Of a stretch of 64,000 nt of DNA, positions 1 through 8,561 are shown piece by piece. Each line of letters starts with the position of its first letter. The stretch's first letter is position 1. A model generated the notes under the pieces. The model ran no database searches. It saw nothing but the letters and a program-made list of their open reading frames with translations, and was not told the origin of the DNA. The stretch lies in the NCBI RefSeq assembly GCF_019457905.1, contig NZ_JAHZSV010000012.1:1-64000 (forward strand), written 5' to 3'. Source of the stretch: Flagellimonas abyssi (lineage in GTDB: Bacteria > Bacteroidota > Bacteroidia > Flavobacteriales > Flavobacteriaceae). A program made the translations under genes and the position numbers.

Positions 1-2
1 AC

Positions 3-290
3 GGTATCGCGTACTACGACCCGGAGGTGCCGGGCAACGAGCGCCCCTTCGAGGTGAACTTCTTCTCCCTGGTGAGGAACCTGACGATGACGGGCTTCTA
101 CACGAGCAAGATCGGGATAGAGGAGATCGGTTACAAGGGGAACCAGCCCAATGTGTGGGACGGGGTTCCCCAGGACGTCCTGGACCAACACGGGGTGGCC
201 TACGACGAGGAATGGCTGGCCAAATGTGTGGACCAGAGCCAACGAGGGGTCATCGCAGAATGGGACGATCAGGGTAATTTGTTGACCTAG
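3..290 (+). CDS. Gluconate 2-dehydrogenase subunit 3 family protein (partial, 5' end outside window)
   Basis: The reading frame is open from base 3, so the gene begins before the window; a GTG at 27 is internal. The visible 95 residues contain the stretch YYDPEVPGNERPF and the tail FYTSKIGIEEIGYKGNQPN, which I recognise from the small gluconate 2-dehydrogenase subunit 3 family. Members usually sit beside a GMC or FAD-dependent sugar/alcohol dehydrogenase and help export or mature it; that partner would lie upstream and is not visible. The segment is about 60 percent GC and rich in G/C-ending codons, unlike every gene after it, which suggests either strong codon selection or recent transfer. 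A terminator follows at 316. Family assignment is fairly confident, exact role is not. Confidence 0.8.
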   Translation, partial: GIAYYDPEVPGNERPFEVNFFSLVRNLTMTGFYTSKIGIEEIGYKGNQPNVWDGVPQDVLDQHGVAYDEEWLAKCVDQSQRGVIAEWDDQGNLLT

Positions 291-315
291 AAAAAAATAG
301 CTTCATGAAATTTGG

Positions 316-349
316 AAAGCCCACATCGCATTCAAGATGTGGGCTTTTT
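316..349 (+). terminator. Rho-independent terminator after the gluconate dehydrogenase subunit gene
   Basis: A perfect 12-bp stem (AAAGCCCACATC, 316-327, with its complement at 336-347) and an 8-nt loop are followed by a short T run. It lies 26 bp after the stop codon at 290. Confidence 0.85.
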
Positions 350-449
350 AATGGATAGAATCATCAGAACCTCTTTTGAATTGATTTGTGTTTGTCCGAT
401 TATTGTTCAACGCAATTATTATCTTAAAATGTTTTAAATATCAATATAA

Positions 450-1250
450 ATGAACGTAGTCAGCTATAGTCCCCAAAAACCTTTCGATTCATTTTTTAGG
501 GAATGCTACTACATCCATATAAACAAGGAAAAGGCAAATCGCCGCATTCCAGTTATCGATGATTGCTGTTATGATTTTGTGTTTTTCAAAGAAACCAAAG
601 GTGTTTTTCATTTCGGCCCTGATCATAATTGTACCTCTATTGACAGTAGTATTTTTACCATTCATGATGTTGCGCCGCCATACCGAATTGAGGCAGCTGA
701 CTCACTGACTTTTTTCACCATCAAATTACAGCCATGGGCAAACGCTTATTTCTTCTCAACATTGAAAAACTCCGGAGTAGTAGATATAAGTCATCTCGAT
801 GCAAATTTGATTTCGCTTCATGAACAAGTTTTCAGAACAAATGAAGTGACCGAAAAATTCTCTTTGGCAGAGGAATTCATGACTCAGAACACGATGGAAC
901 CAACTCCCTCCATGGCGTTGGTTCGCGACATTTGTGAATATATCTATGCTAAACAGGGTAAAGTTACCGTGAATGAGTTAAGCCATCAATTTGAGCGTTC
1001 CAGGCAATACTTGGGTAAAACCTTTAAAAAAGAAGTGATGTACAGTCTTAAGAGATTCATCGTTACCGTACGAATATTGGACTTGGTCAAATTCAAGGCT
1101 AAAAACCCGGATATTTCACTCACGGAGCTCAGCTATGACTATGGTTATTTTGACCAACCTCATTTCATCAATGACTTTAAAAAGATTTGTGGGGTCGCAC
1201 CTCAACAGTTTTTCAATAATCTGCCAGAGTTTTTAATGCGCCATCAATAG
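450..1250 (+). CDS. AraC family transcriptional regulator
   Basis: This 266-residue protein has a C-terminal AraC/XylS DNA-binding region (about residues 160-260): one helix-turn-helix around VTVNELSHQFERSRQYL and a second around DISLTELSYDYGYFDQPHF, ending in the typical FKKICGVAPQQF. The N-terminal 140 residues resemble the beta-rich ligand-sensing part (DUF6597-like) of such regulators. It is probably cytoplasmic. The following gene, an exported serine hydrolase, is 60 bp downstream on the same strand and could be a target or cotranscribed. No operator was identified. The ATG at 450 is the only sensible start. Ligand unknown. Confidence 0.88.
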   Translation: MNVVSYSPQKPFDSFFRECYYIHINKEKANRRIPVIDDCCYDFVFFKETKGVFHFGPDHNCTSIDSSIFTIHDVAPPYRIEAADSLTFFTIKLQPWANAYFFSTLKNSGVVDISHLDANLISLHEQVFRTNEVTEKFSLAEEFMTQNTMEPTPSMALVRDICEYIYAKQGKVTVNELSHQFERSRQYLGKTFKKEVMYSLKRFIVTVRILDLVKFKAKNPDISLTELSYDYGYFDQPHFINDFKKICGVAPQQFFNNLPEFLMRHQ

Positions 1251-1310
1251 GGTTTCCATTTTTACAATTAAATTACCGTAGGTTGTAGGTTCTTTGCATA
1301 AAAGGAAAAC

Positions 1311-2624
1311 ATGAGGTATTTTTTGTTCATTTTTGGAATGATGGTGTTCGTGGCCTGTGGTCAAAATTCAATCCAAAAGGAAAAAACGGTTTCAACTAAG
1401 TTAGCGTATGTCCGTGATTCACTGGATACCTATTTCACTAAGTTAACGGAATTACGAAAGTTCAACGGAGTAGTGCTGGCATATAAGAATGATACACTTT
1501 TGCTGGATAAGGCGTATAATTTGAGCGCGCAACCCAATAACATGGCCTATGTGACCACAAATCATCAGTTTGATATCCATTCCGTTTCCAAATTGATGGC
1601 CTATTATTTGGTTGCCCAATTGGAGTTGGAAGGAAAGCTTTCCATTGATCAGACCTTGGATACTTATTTTGATGGTTTTTCCAAAGGGAACGAGATAACC
1701 TTGAAAATGCTCTTGGAACATAAGTCTGGTCTGCCCAGGGAATTGATTGGTTTTGAGGGTGAGGAATACCTACTGACATCTGATGAAATACTGGAATTGT
1801 CCAAAGAACAAAAACTATTGTTTCAACCTGGGACGGATGTGCAATATTCCAATGTTGGGTATGAAATATTGTACTGTATAGTGTCTAAAATATATGGAAA
1901 ATCATTCTCTCAATGTGTGGTCGACGAAATTTTTGAACCGTTGGGAATGGATTCTAGCGGAGCTCACTTTTTTGTTGAAAAAAATCGAGTGAAACTGATG
2001 GCGCAGAATCATGTGTTTAAAGATGATGCTTTGGAACCGGTTGATAATATACAGAAAGATGAATTCCGAAGCGCACGTCTTTTTTCAACGGCCAAGGACC
2101 TCAAAAAATTTATGGATCACATCAAGCAGGAACCATACGCTTCATTTTTGATGGATAAATATGGAGTTATTGCAAAAGATGGTGGTTCCAAAGGTATCCG
2201 GGCTCAGGTGTACAGTGATTTAGAAAACCATTTTGATTTTGTATTGCTCGCTAATTATGATGGAATGCCCTTTTTTGATACCATTGATGATATGGTCAAA
2301 TTGATGAAGTCAGAACCTGTAGATTACCCGAAAGAAATTAACAGAGTCGCCATTCAGGTTGATGAAGAAGTGCTCCAAGAGTACACAGGAGCTTATACTT
2401 TTGCCGATTTTGACGGGTTGGTTTTGGAGATTAAAATTGAGGGTGACCATTTGATTGTTTTACAGGAAGATGAAAAAGTAGGAGAGTTGAAGGCAGAAAG
2501 CCTTACGGTATTTTTTGAAGATCCCAAGTCGGCCGAGTCCTTTGAGTTCATTCTAAACGAATCTGGTACCTACGATGCCTTAATGGGTTGGAAGGGTATT
2601 ATTGTTGAAGGTAAAAGGAAGTAA
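1311..2624 (+). CDS. Serine hydrolase of the beta-lactamase/penicillin-binding class C fold, lipoprotein
   Basis: The N-terminus MRYFLFIFGMMVFVACG is a lipoprotein signal with the lipid-bearing cysteine at residue 16, so the enzyme is expected in the periplasm or on a membrane face. Residues 90-95 contain the S-x-x-K motif (S91-V-S-K94) and residues 179-181 the Y-S-N motif of class C beta-lactamase-like esterases and DD-peptidases. After the catalytic domain comes a C-terminal domain of about 100 residues rich in beta strands (from about 340), common in such lipoproteins. The 437-residue length is normal. Substrate cannot be told: peptides, esters and beta-lactams are all possible. It follows an AraC regulator and is convergent with the BrkB gene. 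Confidence 0.85.
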   Translation: MRYFLFIFGMMVFVACGQNSIQKEKTVSTKLAYVRDSLDTYFTKLTELRKFNGVVLAYKNDTLLLDKAYNLSAQPNNMAYVTTNHQFDIHSVSKLMAYYLVAQLELEGKLSIDQTLDTYFDGFSKGNEITLKMLLEHKSGLPRELIGFEGEEYLLTSDEILELSKEQKLLFQPGTDVQYSNVGYEILYCIVSKIYGKSFSQCVVDEIFEPLGMDSSGAHFFVEKNRVKLMAQNHVFKDDALEPVDNIQKDEFRSARLFSTAKDLKKFMDHIKQEPYASFLMDKYGVIAKDGGSKGIRAQVYSDLENHFDFVLLANYDGMPFFDTIDDMVKLMKSEPVDYPKEINRVAIQVDEEVLQEYTGAYTFADFDGLVLEIKIEGDHLIVLQEDEKVGELKAESLTVFFEDPKSAESFEFILNESGTYDALMGWKGIIVEGKRK

Positions 2625-2632
2625 AAAGGGAA

Positions 2633-3535
2633 TTACTTGTTCAATTCACTATAGGGCACAAAAAGAATATTGTATTTTTTGGCGTAGGTGTAGGTAAATT
2701 GAGCCCCAAAGAATAAAATCATGCAGGAATAAGAAACCCATAATAGAACCAACACAATGGCACCAGCAGCGCCATAGGTAGAGCCGGGGTTGGCCTCTCC
2801 AAAATAAAGGCCCAAGAGAAATTTACCTATCACAAATAAAATGGCAGTAATAAAGGCCCCGAACCAAACTGCTCGCCATTTGATCTTGGCATCGGGCAGG
2901 AATTTGAACATAAGAGCGAACATTACGGTGATTATACCTAAAGATGACATGATGTCCACCAAGTATGCAAGGTATACAGCAGCTTCCGAAATGAAACTTT
3001 TAAGATAATCGTTAAGGGCCGTAATGGCGGCGGTTAAGATAAAACTGATCAGTAATAAAAATCCGATTACCAGAATAAAGGCAAAACTCTTGGCCCGCTC
3101 CGAAACCAATTTCCAAAAGTTGAATCCGGGAGAGCCAGAAATACGCCATATCTCGTTCAGGGATATTTTCAGTTGGTAAAATACTCCAGTGGCACCAAAA
3201 AGTAAGGTCGAGATACCAATAATTGTGGAGATTAAATTTTTATCCTTGTTTTGGGTGTCCTCAATAATTTCCTGAATCGTCTCGGCCGCGTTCGGTCCCA
3301 AAGCAATGGCAAACTCCTTGGTCAATCTGCCTTCAACGATGTCCACGCCCCAAATGGCACCTACCACATTGATGATGATTACCAACAGGGCGGGTAAGGA
3401 CAGTACGGCATAGTAAGCGACCACTGCGCTCAGACGCCATGGGTTGGCTTTGCTCCAAGCTTTAAAAGTGTCCGCAAAGAGATGCGGGAAATCCTTCAAC
3501 TTAAAACGCTTGGCGTATGTATATCCTTCTTTCAA
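2633..3535 (-). CDS. YihY/BrkB family inner-membrane protein
   Basis: The 300-residue protein has about six predicted membrane spans and carries family signatures: YAVLSLPALLVI near residue 45, the LLFGATGVFYQLKISLNEIW loop near 115, and PGSTYGAAGAIVLVLLWVSYSCMILFFGAQ near the end. The family was once called ribonuclease BN and is now viewed as a membrane protein of uncertain transport-like role. It stands alone, convergent with the upstream hydrolase (8 bp between stops). No regulatory site was found. Confidence 0.88.
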   Translation of the reverse strand: MKEGYTYAKRFKLKDFPHLFADTFKAWSKANPWRLSAVVAYYAVLSLPALLVIIINVVGAIWGVDIVEGRLTKEFAIALGPNAAETIQEIIEDTQNKDKNLISTIIGISTLLFGATGVFYQLKISLNEIWRISGSPGFNFWKLVSERAKSFAFILVIGFLLLISFILTAAITALNDYLKSFISEAAVYLAYLVDIMSSLGIITVMFALMFKFLPDAKIKWRAVWFGAFITAILFVIGKFLLGLYFGEANPGSTYGAAGAIVLVLLWVSYSCMILFFGAQFTYTYAKKYNILFVPYSELNK

Positions 3536-3636
3536 ACGATAAAATTAGATGGTACAAAAGCTATTAAGGAATGAATTTAATCGTTCTTGGAACCAAGAAT
3601 TGCTCGAAAAGCAATAATTGTTGACTGAATAGAAAC

Positions 3637-3672
3637 AAAAAACCCTATAAACATTGTGTTTACAGGGTTTTT
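3637..3672 (-). terminator. Terminator downstream of the tRNA pair
   Basis: Read on the minus strand, a long AT-containing stem (ACCCTGTAAAC with TGTTTATAGGGT, small ACAA loop) ends in six T residues directly after tRNA-Leu. It closes the tRNA transcript before the yihY-like gene. Confidence 0.8.
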
Positions 3673-3675
3673 CTG

Positions 3676-3760
3676 TACTCGAGGCGGGACTTGAACCCGC
3701 ACGGGCAAAATGCCCACAGGATTTTAAGTCCGGCGTGTCTACCAATTCCACCACTCGAGC
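3676..3760 (-). tRNA. tRNA-Leu (UAA)
   Basis: The minus strand folds into an 85-nt cloverleaf. The acceptor GCTCGAG pairs with CTCGAGT (first pair G-T), and the anticodon loop CTTAAAA gives TAA. A long variable arm (TGGGCATTTTGCCCG) is the class II feature of leucine tRNAs, and the T loop is GGTTCAAGTCC. The 3' CCA is not encoded. Confidence 0.95.
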
Positions 3761-3794
3761 GGGACTTGTATCTAAAAAAAAACTCCACCCGTGG

Positions 3795-3816
3795 TGACTG
3801 AGCGGAGTCGAAGTTG
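3795..3816. repeat. Short dispersed palindromic repeat (TCGACTNCGCTC core), copy 1
   Basis: The core GAGCGGAGTCGA occupies 3800-3811 and is flanked by ACT and AGT (3797-3799 and 3812-3814), with two further wobble pairs outside. It lies between the two tRNA genes and ends at the 3' end of tRNA-Gly. The core matches copies near 36.97, 40.35 and 63.2-63.6 kb. Confidence 0.6.
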
Positions 3817-3889
3817 AGCGAAAAACGGGATTCGAACCCGCGACCTCCACCTTGGCAAGGTGATGCTCTACCAACTGAGCTATTTTCGC
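3817..3889 (-). tRNA. tRNA-Gly (GCC)
   Basis: A 73-nt cloverleaf is read on the minus strand: acceptor GCGAAAA paired with TTTTCGC, D arm AGCTCAGTTGGTAGAGC, anticodon loop with TTGCCAA (anticodon GCC), and T arm GCGGG-TTCGAAT-CCCGT. CCA is not encoded. It is transcribed first in a two-tRNA unit with tRNA-Leu. Confidence 0.95.
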
Positions 3890-3926
3890 ATTTTAAAGAA
3901 CGCTGCACTTTTTCCAAGCGCGGATG

Positions 3927-3934
3927 CAAATTTA
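3927..3934 (-). promoter_or_regulatory. -7 element (TAAATTTG) of the tRNA-Gly/tRNA-Leu unit
   Basis: TAAATTTG matches the Bacteroidota housekeeping -7 consensus TANNTTTG exactly and lies 37 bp before the tRNA-Gly 5' end. The upstream -33 region is T-rich but has no clean TTG. Confidence 0.65.
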
Positions 3935-3964
3935 TAATATTTCTATTAAAATAAAAGAATTTTT

Positions 3965-6586
3965 TTAGGAAGATGCCTTTTTCTTTTTTCCCAACAATCG
4001 CTTGATCTCGTTTAATTTCATCAAAGCTTCCACAGGTGTCAGTGTATCAATGTCCAAATGCAAAATTTCCTCCTTGATCTCTTCGAGCAAAGGGTCGTCC
4101 AAATTGAAAAAACTCAATTGCATTTCGTTCTGGGAAGCCTGAAGTTTGTCGCTCACCTCTTCACTTGAGTGGGATTTTTCAAGCTTTTTCAAGATTTTGT
4201 TCGCTTTTTGAATCACCTGTTGCGGCATTCCGGCCATTTTTGCCACATGGATTCCGAAACTATGTTCACTTCCACCGGGAACCAATTTCCGCAAGAAAAG
4301 CACATTGTCCTCCAATTCCTTTATCGAAACATTAAAGTTTTTGATGCGCGAAAACGTATTGGTCATGTCGTTGAGCTCGTGGTAGTGCGTAGCGAACAAG
4401 GTCTTTGCCTTGGCCGGGTGTTCGTGAAGGTATTCTGAAATGGCCCAGGCAATCGATATCCCATCATACGTACTAGTTCCGCGTCCAATTTCGTCCAAAA
4501 GTACGAGACTGCGCTCCGAAAGGTTGTTGAGGATGGAGGCCGTCTCGTTCATTTCCACCATAAAGGTAGATTCGCCCATCGAAATGTTGTCACTGGCCCC
4601 GACCCGTGTGAATATTTTGTCCACAACACCCAAATTGGCTTCTGTTGCAGGTACAAAACTGCCCATCTGTGCCAATAGAACAATGAGCGCCGTTTGTCGC
4701 AACAAGGCCGACTTACCGCTCATATTGGGTCCGGTAATCATAATGATTTGTTGCTCTTCCCGGTCCAAGAACACATCATTGGTCACATAGGCATCACCAA
4801 TCGGCAACTGCTTTTCGATAACCGGGTGCCTTCCTTCCTTTATATCGATATTGGTGGAATCGTTGATTACAGGTTCCACATAGTTGTTTTCTTTCGCCAG
4901 TTGGGCAAATCCGCAAAGGCAGTCCAATTGCGCAATCAAGTGTGCATTGAGCTGTACGGGGCTGATGTATTCCTGCATCCAGACGAGCAACTGTTCAAAA
5001 AGTTGCTGTTCCAATTGAAAAATGCGTTCCTCGGCACCCAAAATCTTGGATTCGTACTCTTTTAGTTCCTCGGTAATGTATCGCTCGGCATTGACCAAGG
5101 TCTGCTTGCGTATCCAGCTTTCGGGAACCTTGTCCTTGTGTGTGTTCCGGACCTCAATGTAGTAACCGAACACATTGTTGGAAGCTATTTTTAAGGAGGT
5201 TATGCCTGTTTCTTTGGTCTCTCGTTCCAACATTTTGTCCAAATAATCCTTGCCGGAAAATGCCAGCCCTCGAAGTTCATCCAGTTCATCGGAATAGCCC
5301 TCTGCAATGGTGTTGCCTTTGGCAATGTTCACCGGAGCTTCCTCATTGAGGACTTCTTTTATTTTGGAACGGAGTGCATCACAATCGTTTAGGCGCCCGC
5401 CGATATTTTTTAGGGAGTCATTGGTGCTGTTTTGGGCCAATTGCTTGATGGGTACGACGGCCTCCAACGAATTTTTAAGTTGAACTACTTCTTTGGGGTT
5501 GATTTTGCCCGTGGCCAATTTGGAAATCAATCGTTCCAAGTCGCCCATCTGTTTGATGTATCCCTGAATCTTGTTCAGCTGTTCCCCTTCATCTTTTAAA
5601 TGGGATACCACCTGATGCCTTTGTTGGATTTTTTCCACATTTTTCAGTGGAAGTGCCAGCCATCTTTTCAGCAAACGTCCGCCCATGGGTGAAATGGTCT
5701 TGTCGATAATATCCAACAAGGTTACCGCATTTTGGTGAGAGGAATGGTAAAGTTCCAGGTTTCTGATGGTGAAACGGTCCATCCAAACATATTCCTCCTC
5801 GGCGATACGCTGTATTTTGTTGATGTGCTGCAATCGGCTATGCTGAGTTTCCGACAGGTAGTGCAGCACGGCGCCCGAAGCAATGATGCCATGGGAGAGG
5901 TGTTCTATGCCAAAACCCTTTAGGTTTTTTGTGCCAAAATGATGGTTCATGCTCTCTTGGGCATAGTCTTCCTGAAAAATCCAATCCTCTAAAAAGAAAC
6001 TGTGGAACTGATTGCCAAAGCGCTCCACAAAATCCTTTCGGTGGCTTTTGGAGACCAGGACTTCGTTCGGTGAAAAATTTTGGAGCAATTTGTCCACTTG
6101 TTCTGTTGACCCTTCGGAGGTCAAATATTCCCCTGTGGAAATATCCAAAAAGGACACTCCCAATTTGTTGCGTCCAAAATGTACGGCACACAAAAAGTTG
6201 TTGCTCTTGGCGGAAAGTATGTCATCGTTTAGGGCAACGCCTGGGGTTACCAGTTCGGTTACGCCTCGTTTTACAATGCTTTTGGTCTGCTTAGGGTCTT
6301 CCAACTGGTCGCAAATGGCCACGCGTTGCCCCGCCTTCACCAATTTGGGCAAATAGGTGTTCAACGAATGGTGCGGAAACCCGGCCAACTCCGTCTTATC
6401 GCCCCCATTGTTCCTGTGGGTAAGGATAATACCCAATATTTTGGCGGCCTTCACCGCATCTTCTCCAAAGGTCTCATAAAAGTCCCCTACGCGGAACAGC
6501 AACAAAGCATCAGGATGTTTTACCTTGATGGCATTGTACTGTTGCATTAACGGGGTTACTTTCTTGTTCTTTTTATTGGCTGCCAA
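3965..6586 (-). CDS. mutS: DNA mismatch repair protein MutS
   Basis: Full-length 873-residue MutS. The N-terminal mismatch-binding domain has the F-x-E wedge (F36-Y37-E38 in GDFYETF). It is followed by connector, lever and clamp regions, then the C-terminal ABC-type ATPase with Walker A GPNMSGKS, Walker B/signature [14 protein letters not shown] and the FATHYHEL switch. The protein recognises base mismatches and recruits MutL, which is not in this window. The gene is monocistronic: the tRNA unit lies downstream and a divergent methyltransferase gene lies upstream. No anomaly was seen. Confidence 0.98.
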   Translation of the reverse strand: MAANKKNKKVTPLMQQYNAIKVKHPDALLLFRVGDFYETFGEDAVKAAKILGIILTHRNNGGDKTELAGFPHHSLNTYLPKLVKAGQRVAICDQLEDPKQTKSIVKRGVTELVTPGVALNDDILSAKSNNFLCAVHFGRNKLGVSFLDISTGEYLTSEGSTEQVDKLLQNFSPNEVLVSKSHRKDFVERFGNQFHSFFLEDWIFQEDYAQESMNHHFGTKNLKGFGIEHLSHGIIASGAVLHYLSETQHSRLQHINKIQRIAEEEYVWMDRFTIRNLELYHSSHQNAVTLLDIIDKTISPMGGRLLKRWLALPLKNVEKIQQRHQVVSHLKDEGEQLNKIQGYIKQMGDLERLISKLATGKINPKEVVQLKNSLEAVVPIKQLAQNSTNDSLKNIGGRLNDCDALRSKIKEVLNEEAPVNIAKGNTIAEGYSDELDELRGLAFSGKDYLDKMLERETKETGITSLKIASNNVFGYYIEVRNTHKDKVPESWIRKQTLVNAERYITEELKEYESKILGAEERIFQLEQQLFEQLLVWMQEYISPVQLNAHLIAQLDCLCGFAQLAKENNYVEPVINDSTNIDIKEGRHPVIEKQLPIGDAYVTNDVFLDREEQQIIMITGPNMSGKSALLRQTALIVLLAQMGSFVPATEANLGVVDKIFTRVGASDNISMGESTFMVEMNETASILNNLSERSLVLLDEIGRGTSTYDGISIAWAISEYLHEHPAKAKTLFATHYHELNDMTNTFSRIKNFNVSIKELEDNVLFLRKLVPGGSEHSFGIHVAKMAGMPQQVIQKANKILKKLEKSHSSEEVSDKLQASQNEMQLSFFNLDDPLLEEIKEEILHLDIDTLTPVEALMKLNEIKRLLGKKKKASS

Positions 6587-6602
6587 AGCGATTTAATTCT
6601 GT

Positions 6603-6610
6603 TACTTTTG
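6603..6610 (+). promoter_or_regulatory. Candidate -7 element (TACTTTTG) for the SpoU methyltransferase gene
   Basis: TACTTTTG fits TANNTTTG and lies 85 bp before the ATG. A TTG at 6576-6578 is 24 bp upstream, slightly long for a -33 element. Confidence 0.45.
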
Positions 6611-6694
6611 CCCAAAATTGGGATGGAAACGAATATATTGTTTTCACCGGCCATCAAAAATTTTTGTTGATATTTTTACCCCAATGTTTAAAAA

Positions 6695-7234
6695 ATGAAC
6701 CGAAAACTTGAAAATAGCGAGCTAGACCGATTGGATGTGGACAGTTTTAAGGGAGCTGAAAAATCGCCTATCATCATCATTTTGGACAATGTCCGCAGTT
6801 TGAACAATATTGGATCTGTATTCCGGACTGCTGATGCTTTTCTGATTCAGAAAATCTATTTGTGCGGTATCACGGCCACTCCTCCGCATAAGGATATCCG
6901 TAAAACGGCTTTGGGAGCTACCGAAAGTGTGGATTGGGAATACCGAAAAGATACTTTGGAATTGGTTGAGGAATTAAAAGCTGAAGGAGTAGAGGTAGCG
7001 TCGGTGGAACAGGCAGAAAATGCCGTTATGTTGAATGACTATCAAGTGGATTCAGAGAAAACCGTGGCATTGATATTTGGAAATGAGGTGAAGGGAGTTT
7101 CACAAGATGTGGTTTCTGCGAGCGATACGGTTTTGGAGATTCCACAGTTTGGGACCAAACATTCCTTGAATATATCGGTAAGTGCGGGCGTAGTGGTCTG
7201 GGATATTTGGTGCAAACAAAATGCTCAAAAATAA
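6695..7234 (+). CDS. TrmH/SpoU family RNA 2'-O-methyltransferase
   Basis: The 179-residue protein carries the three SPOUT motifs: NNIGSVFRTADAF near residue 37, IFGNEVKGVS near 127 and SLNISVSAGVVVWDI near 158. These form the knotted SAM-binding fold that methylates ribose 2'-hydroxyls in tRNA or rRNA. It lacks the N-terminal substrate-binding domain of RlmB, so it resembles the short TrmH-type members. The exact RNA target is not readable from the sequence. It is divergent from mutS and ends at a shared terminator with folK-dNK. Confidence 0.85.
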   Translation: MNRKLENSELDRLDVDSFKGAEKSPIIIILDNVRSLNNIGSVFRTADAFLIQKIYLCGITATPPHKDIRKTALGATESVDWEYRKDTLELVEELKAEGVEVASVEQAENAVMLNDYQVDSEKTVALIFGNEVKGVSQDVVSASDTVLEIPQFGTKHSLNISVSAGVVVWDIWCKQNAQK

Positions 7235-7257
7235 AAATGGCCCTGAAAAACAGGGCC
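7226..7257. terminator. Terminator between trmH-like and folK-dNK genes
   Basis: The stem GGCCCTG (7239-7245) pairs with CAGGGCC (7251-7257) around a 5-nt loop. The T-rich tract lies on the minus-strand side (7226-7238), so it mainly terminates the folK-dNK transcript arriving from the right. Confidence 0.7.
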
Positions 7258-7349
7258 GTATATAAAGTCTGAGTTAGTTAGTTTCTCTTTTAGAGGGTGC
7301 TAATAAAATAAAACCATTCGTTATATCCAAACATTTTCCAAAAATTCTC

Positions 7350-8492
7350 TTAAATGTTTAACAAAAGTATGTTGTCTTCCAGCTTTTGTAGAATGAATTC
7401 ATAATCCTCTGGATTGTTCACAAAATCCAGCTCGCCCATATCCAAGATAATGCTATTTTGACCGGGATTGCTCTTGATGAAATCCAAATAACCGCGGTTG
7501 ATTTTTTCCAGATAAACAGGGTCTATATTCTGTTCATAGTCGCGCCCACGTTTTTTAATATTGGCAAGCAACCGTTCGGTATTTTGATACAGATAGAGAT
7601 AGATTTCGGGTTTTCTTACCTCTCTGTACATAAAATTAAAGACCTTTCGGTATAGATTGTACTCCTCATTCTGCAAGGTAACCTTGGCAAAAATCAAAGA
7701 TTTAAAGATGTCGTAATCGCTCACCATGAAGTTCTTGAAGAGGTCAAACTGCGAAGTGTCATCCATAAATTGTTGGTATCTGTCCGCTAGAAAAGACATT
7801 TCTAAAGGAAATGCATAGCGTGCTTGATCTTCATAAAATTTGGGTAGGAAGGGGTTGTCTGCAAAACGTTCCAATACTAATTTGGCATTAAAATCCTCGG
7901 AGATCATTTTGGAGAGCGTAGTTTTCCCTGCTCCTATGTTTCCTTCAATGGCAATAAGCTGCAACTGGGAAAACAATCCCGGCCTGTCTTTAAAGAGTTT
8001 ATACTTGGTTTTTGTAAGCCTGCTCTTGTCCCTGCACTCCTGTAAAAGATTGCGCGTATCCTTGTAAAGCACGGGATGGTAAAACTGCGGAGCAATATCG
8101 CTCAAGGGCTTTAAAACAAAGTTTCGGTGCTGCATCTGAGGATGGGGGACTACTAGGTCGTCGGAGTTTATGGCTTCCGTACCATAATATATAATGTCAA
8201 TGTCCAACGTTCTGGAGCTATGTCCCAATGCTGACCTAACTCTTCCGAAATCTTTCTCGATTTGCAAAAGAACTTCAAGCAGTTCCTTAGGATTTAACGG
8301 GGTTAATAGGGAAAGGGCGATATTTAGGAAATCGTCCCCTTCAAATCCCATGGCCGGATTTTCATAGACCGAGGAAATATCCAAGATTTTTCCCGCTTTC
8401 TGCTGAATACGGAAAATAGCTTTTTGGAGGTTCGCATAGCGATTTCCCAAATTACTGCCCAATGATAGATAAACCTTTTGTTTTATGACCAT
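7350..8492 (-). CDS. folK: Fusion of 6-hydroxymethyl-dihydropterin pyrophosphokinase (HPPK) and deoxynucleoside kinase
   Basis: Residues 1-160 are HPPK: LSLGSNLGNRYANL at the start, VYENPAMGF, and the Mg-binding RTLDIDIIYYG (D97, D99). This domain transfers pyrophosphate from ATP to the pterin in folate synthesis. From about residue 178 a second complete domain begins, a deoxynucleoside kinase with P-loop GNIGAGKT (184-191) and the lid-type KKRGRDYEQNI near 325. A short linker joins them and the frame is uninterrupted across the junction, so the fusion appears real. It links folate and dNTP salvage in one polypeptide. A separate stand-alone kinase of the same family lies at 53908. Confidence 0.92.
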   Translation of the reverse strand: MVIKQKVYLSLGSNLGNRYANLQKAIFRIQQKAGKILDISSVYENPAMGFEGDDFLNIALSLLTPLNPKELLEVLLQIEKDFGRVRSALGHSSRTLDIDIIYYGTEAINSDDLVVPHPQMQHRNFVLKPLSDIAPQFYHPVLYKDTRNLLQECRDKSRLTKTKYKLFKDRPGLFSQLQLIAIEGNIGAGKTTLSKMISEDFNAKLVLERFADNPFLPKFYEDQARYAFPLEMSFLADRYQQFMDDTSQFDLFKNFMVSDYDIFKSLIFAKVTLQNEEYNLYRKVFNFMYREVRKPEIYLYLYQNTERLLANIKKRGRDYEQNIDPVYLEKINRGYLDFIKSNPGQNSIILDMGELDFVNNPEDYEFILQKLEDNILLLNI

Positions 8493-8532
8493 AATCGAAG
8501 AAACAAAGTAAACAAAACAATACTACATTGGT

Positions 8533-8540
8533 TATATTTG
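8533..8540 (+). promoter_or_regulatory. Candidate -7 element (TATATTTG) for sppA
   Basis: TATATTTG matches TANNTTTG 22 bp before the sppA ATG. A second match, TAAATTTG at 8549-8556, has a TTG 18 bp upstream (8528-8530) but would start transcription almost at the ATG. Confidence 0.45.
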
Positions 8541-8561
8541 ATGCGTATTAAATTTGACTGA

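Noticed and set aside
3545-3929. Two overlapping minus-strand reading frames of about 90-110 codons
   Set aside because: They run through the tRNA-Leu and tRNA-Gly genes and the repeat between them; the cloverleaf structures explain the sequence.
4169-6550. Many plus-strand open frames opposite mutS
   Set aside because: They are antisense shadows of a conserved full-length mutS with no recognisable protein content.
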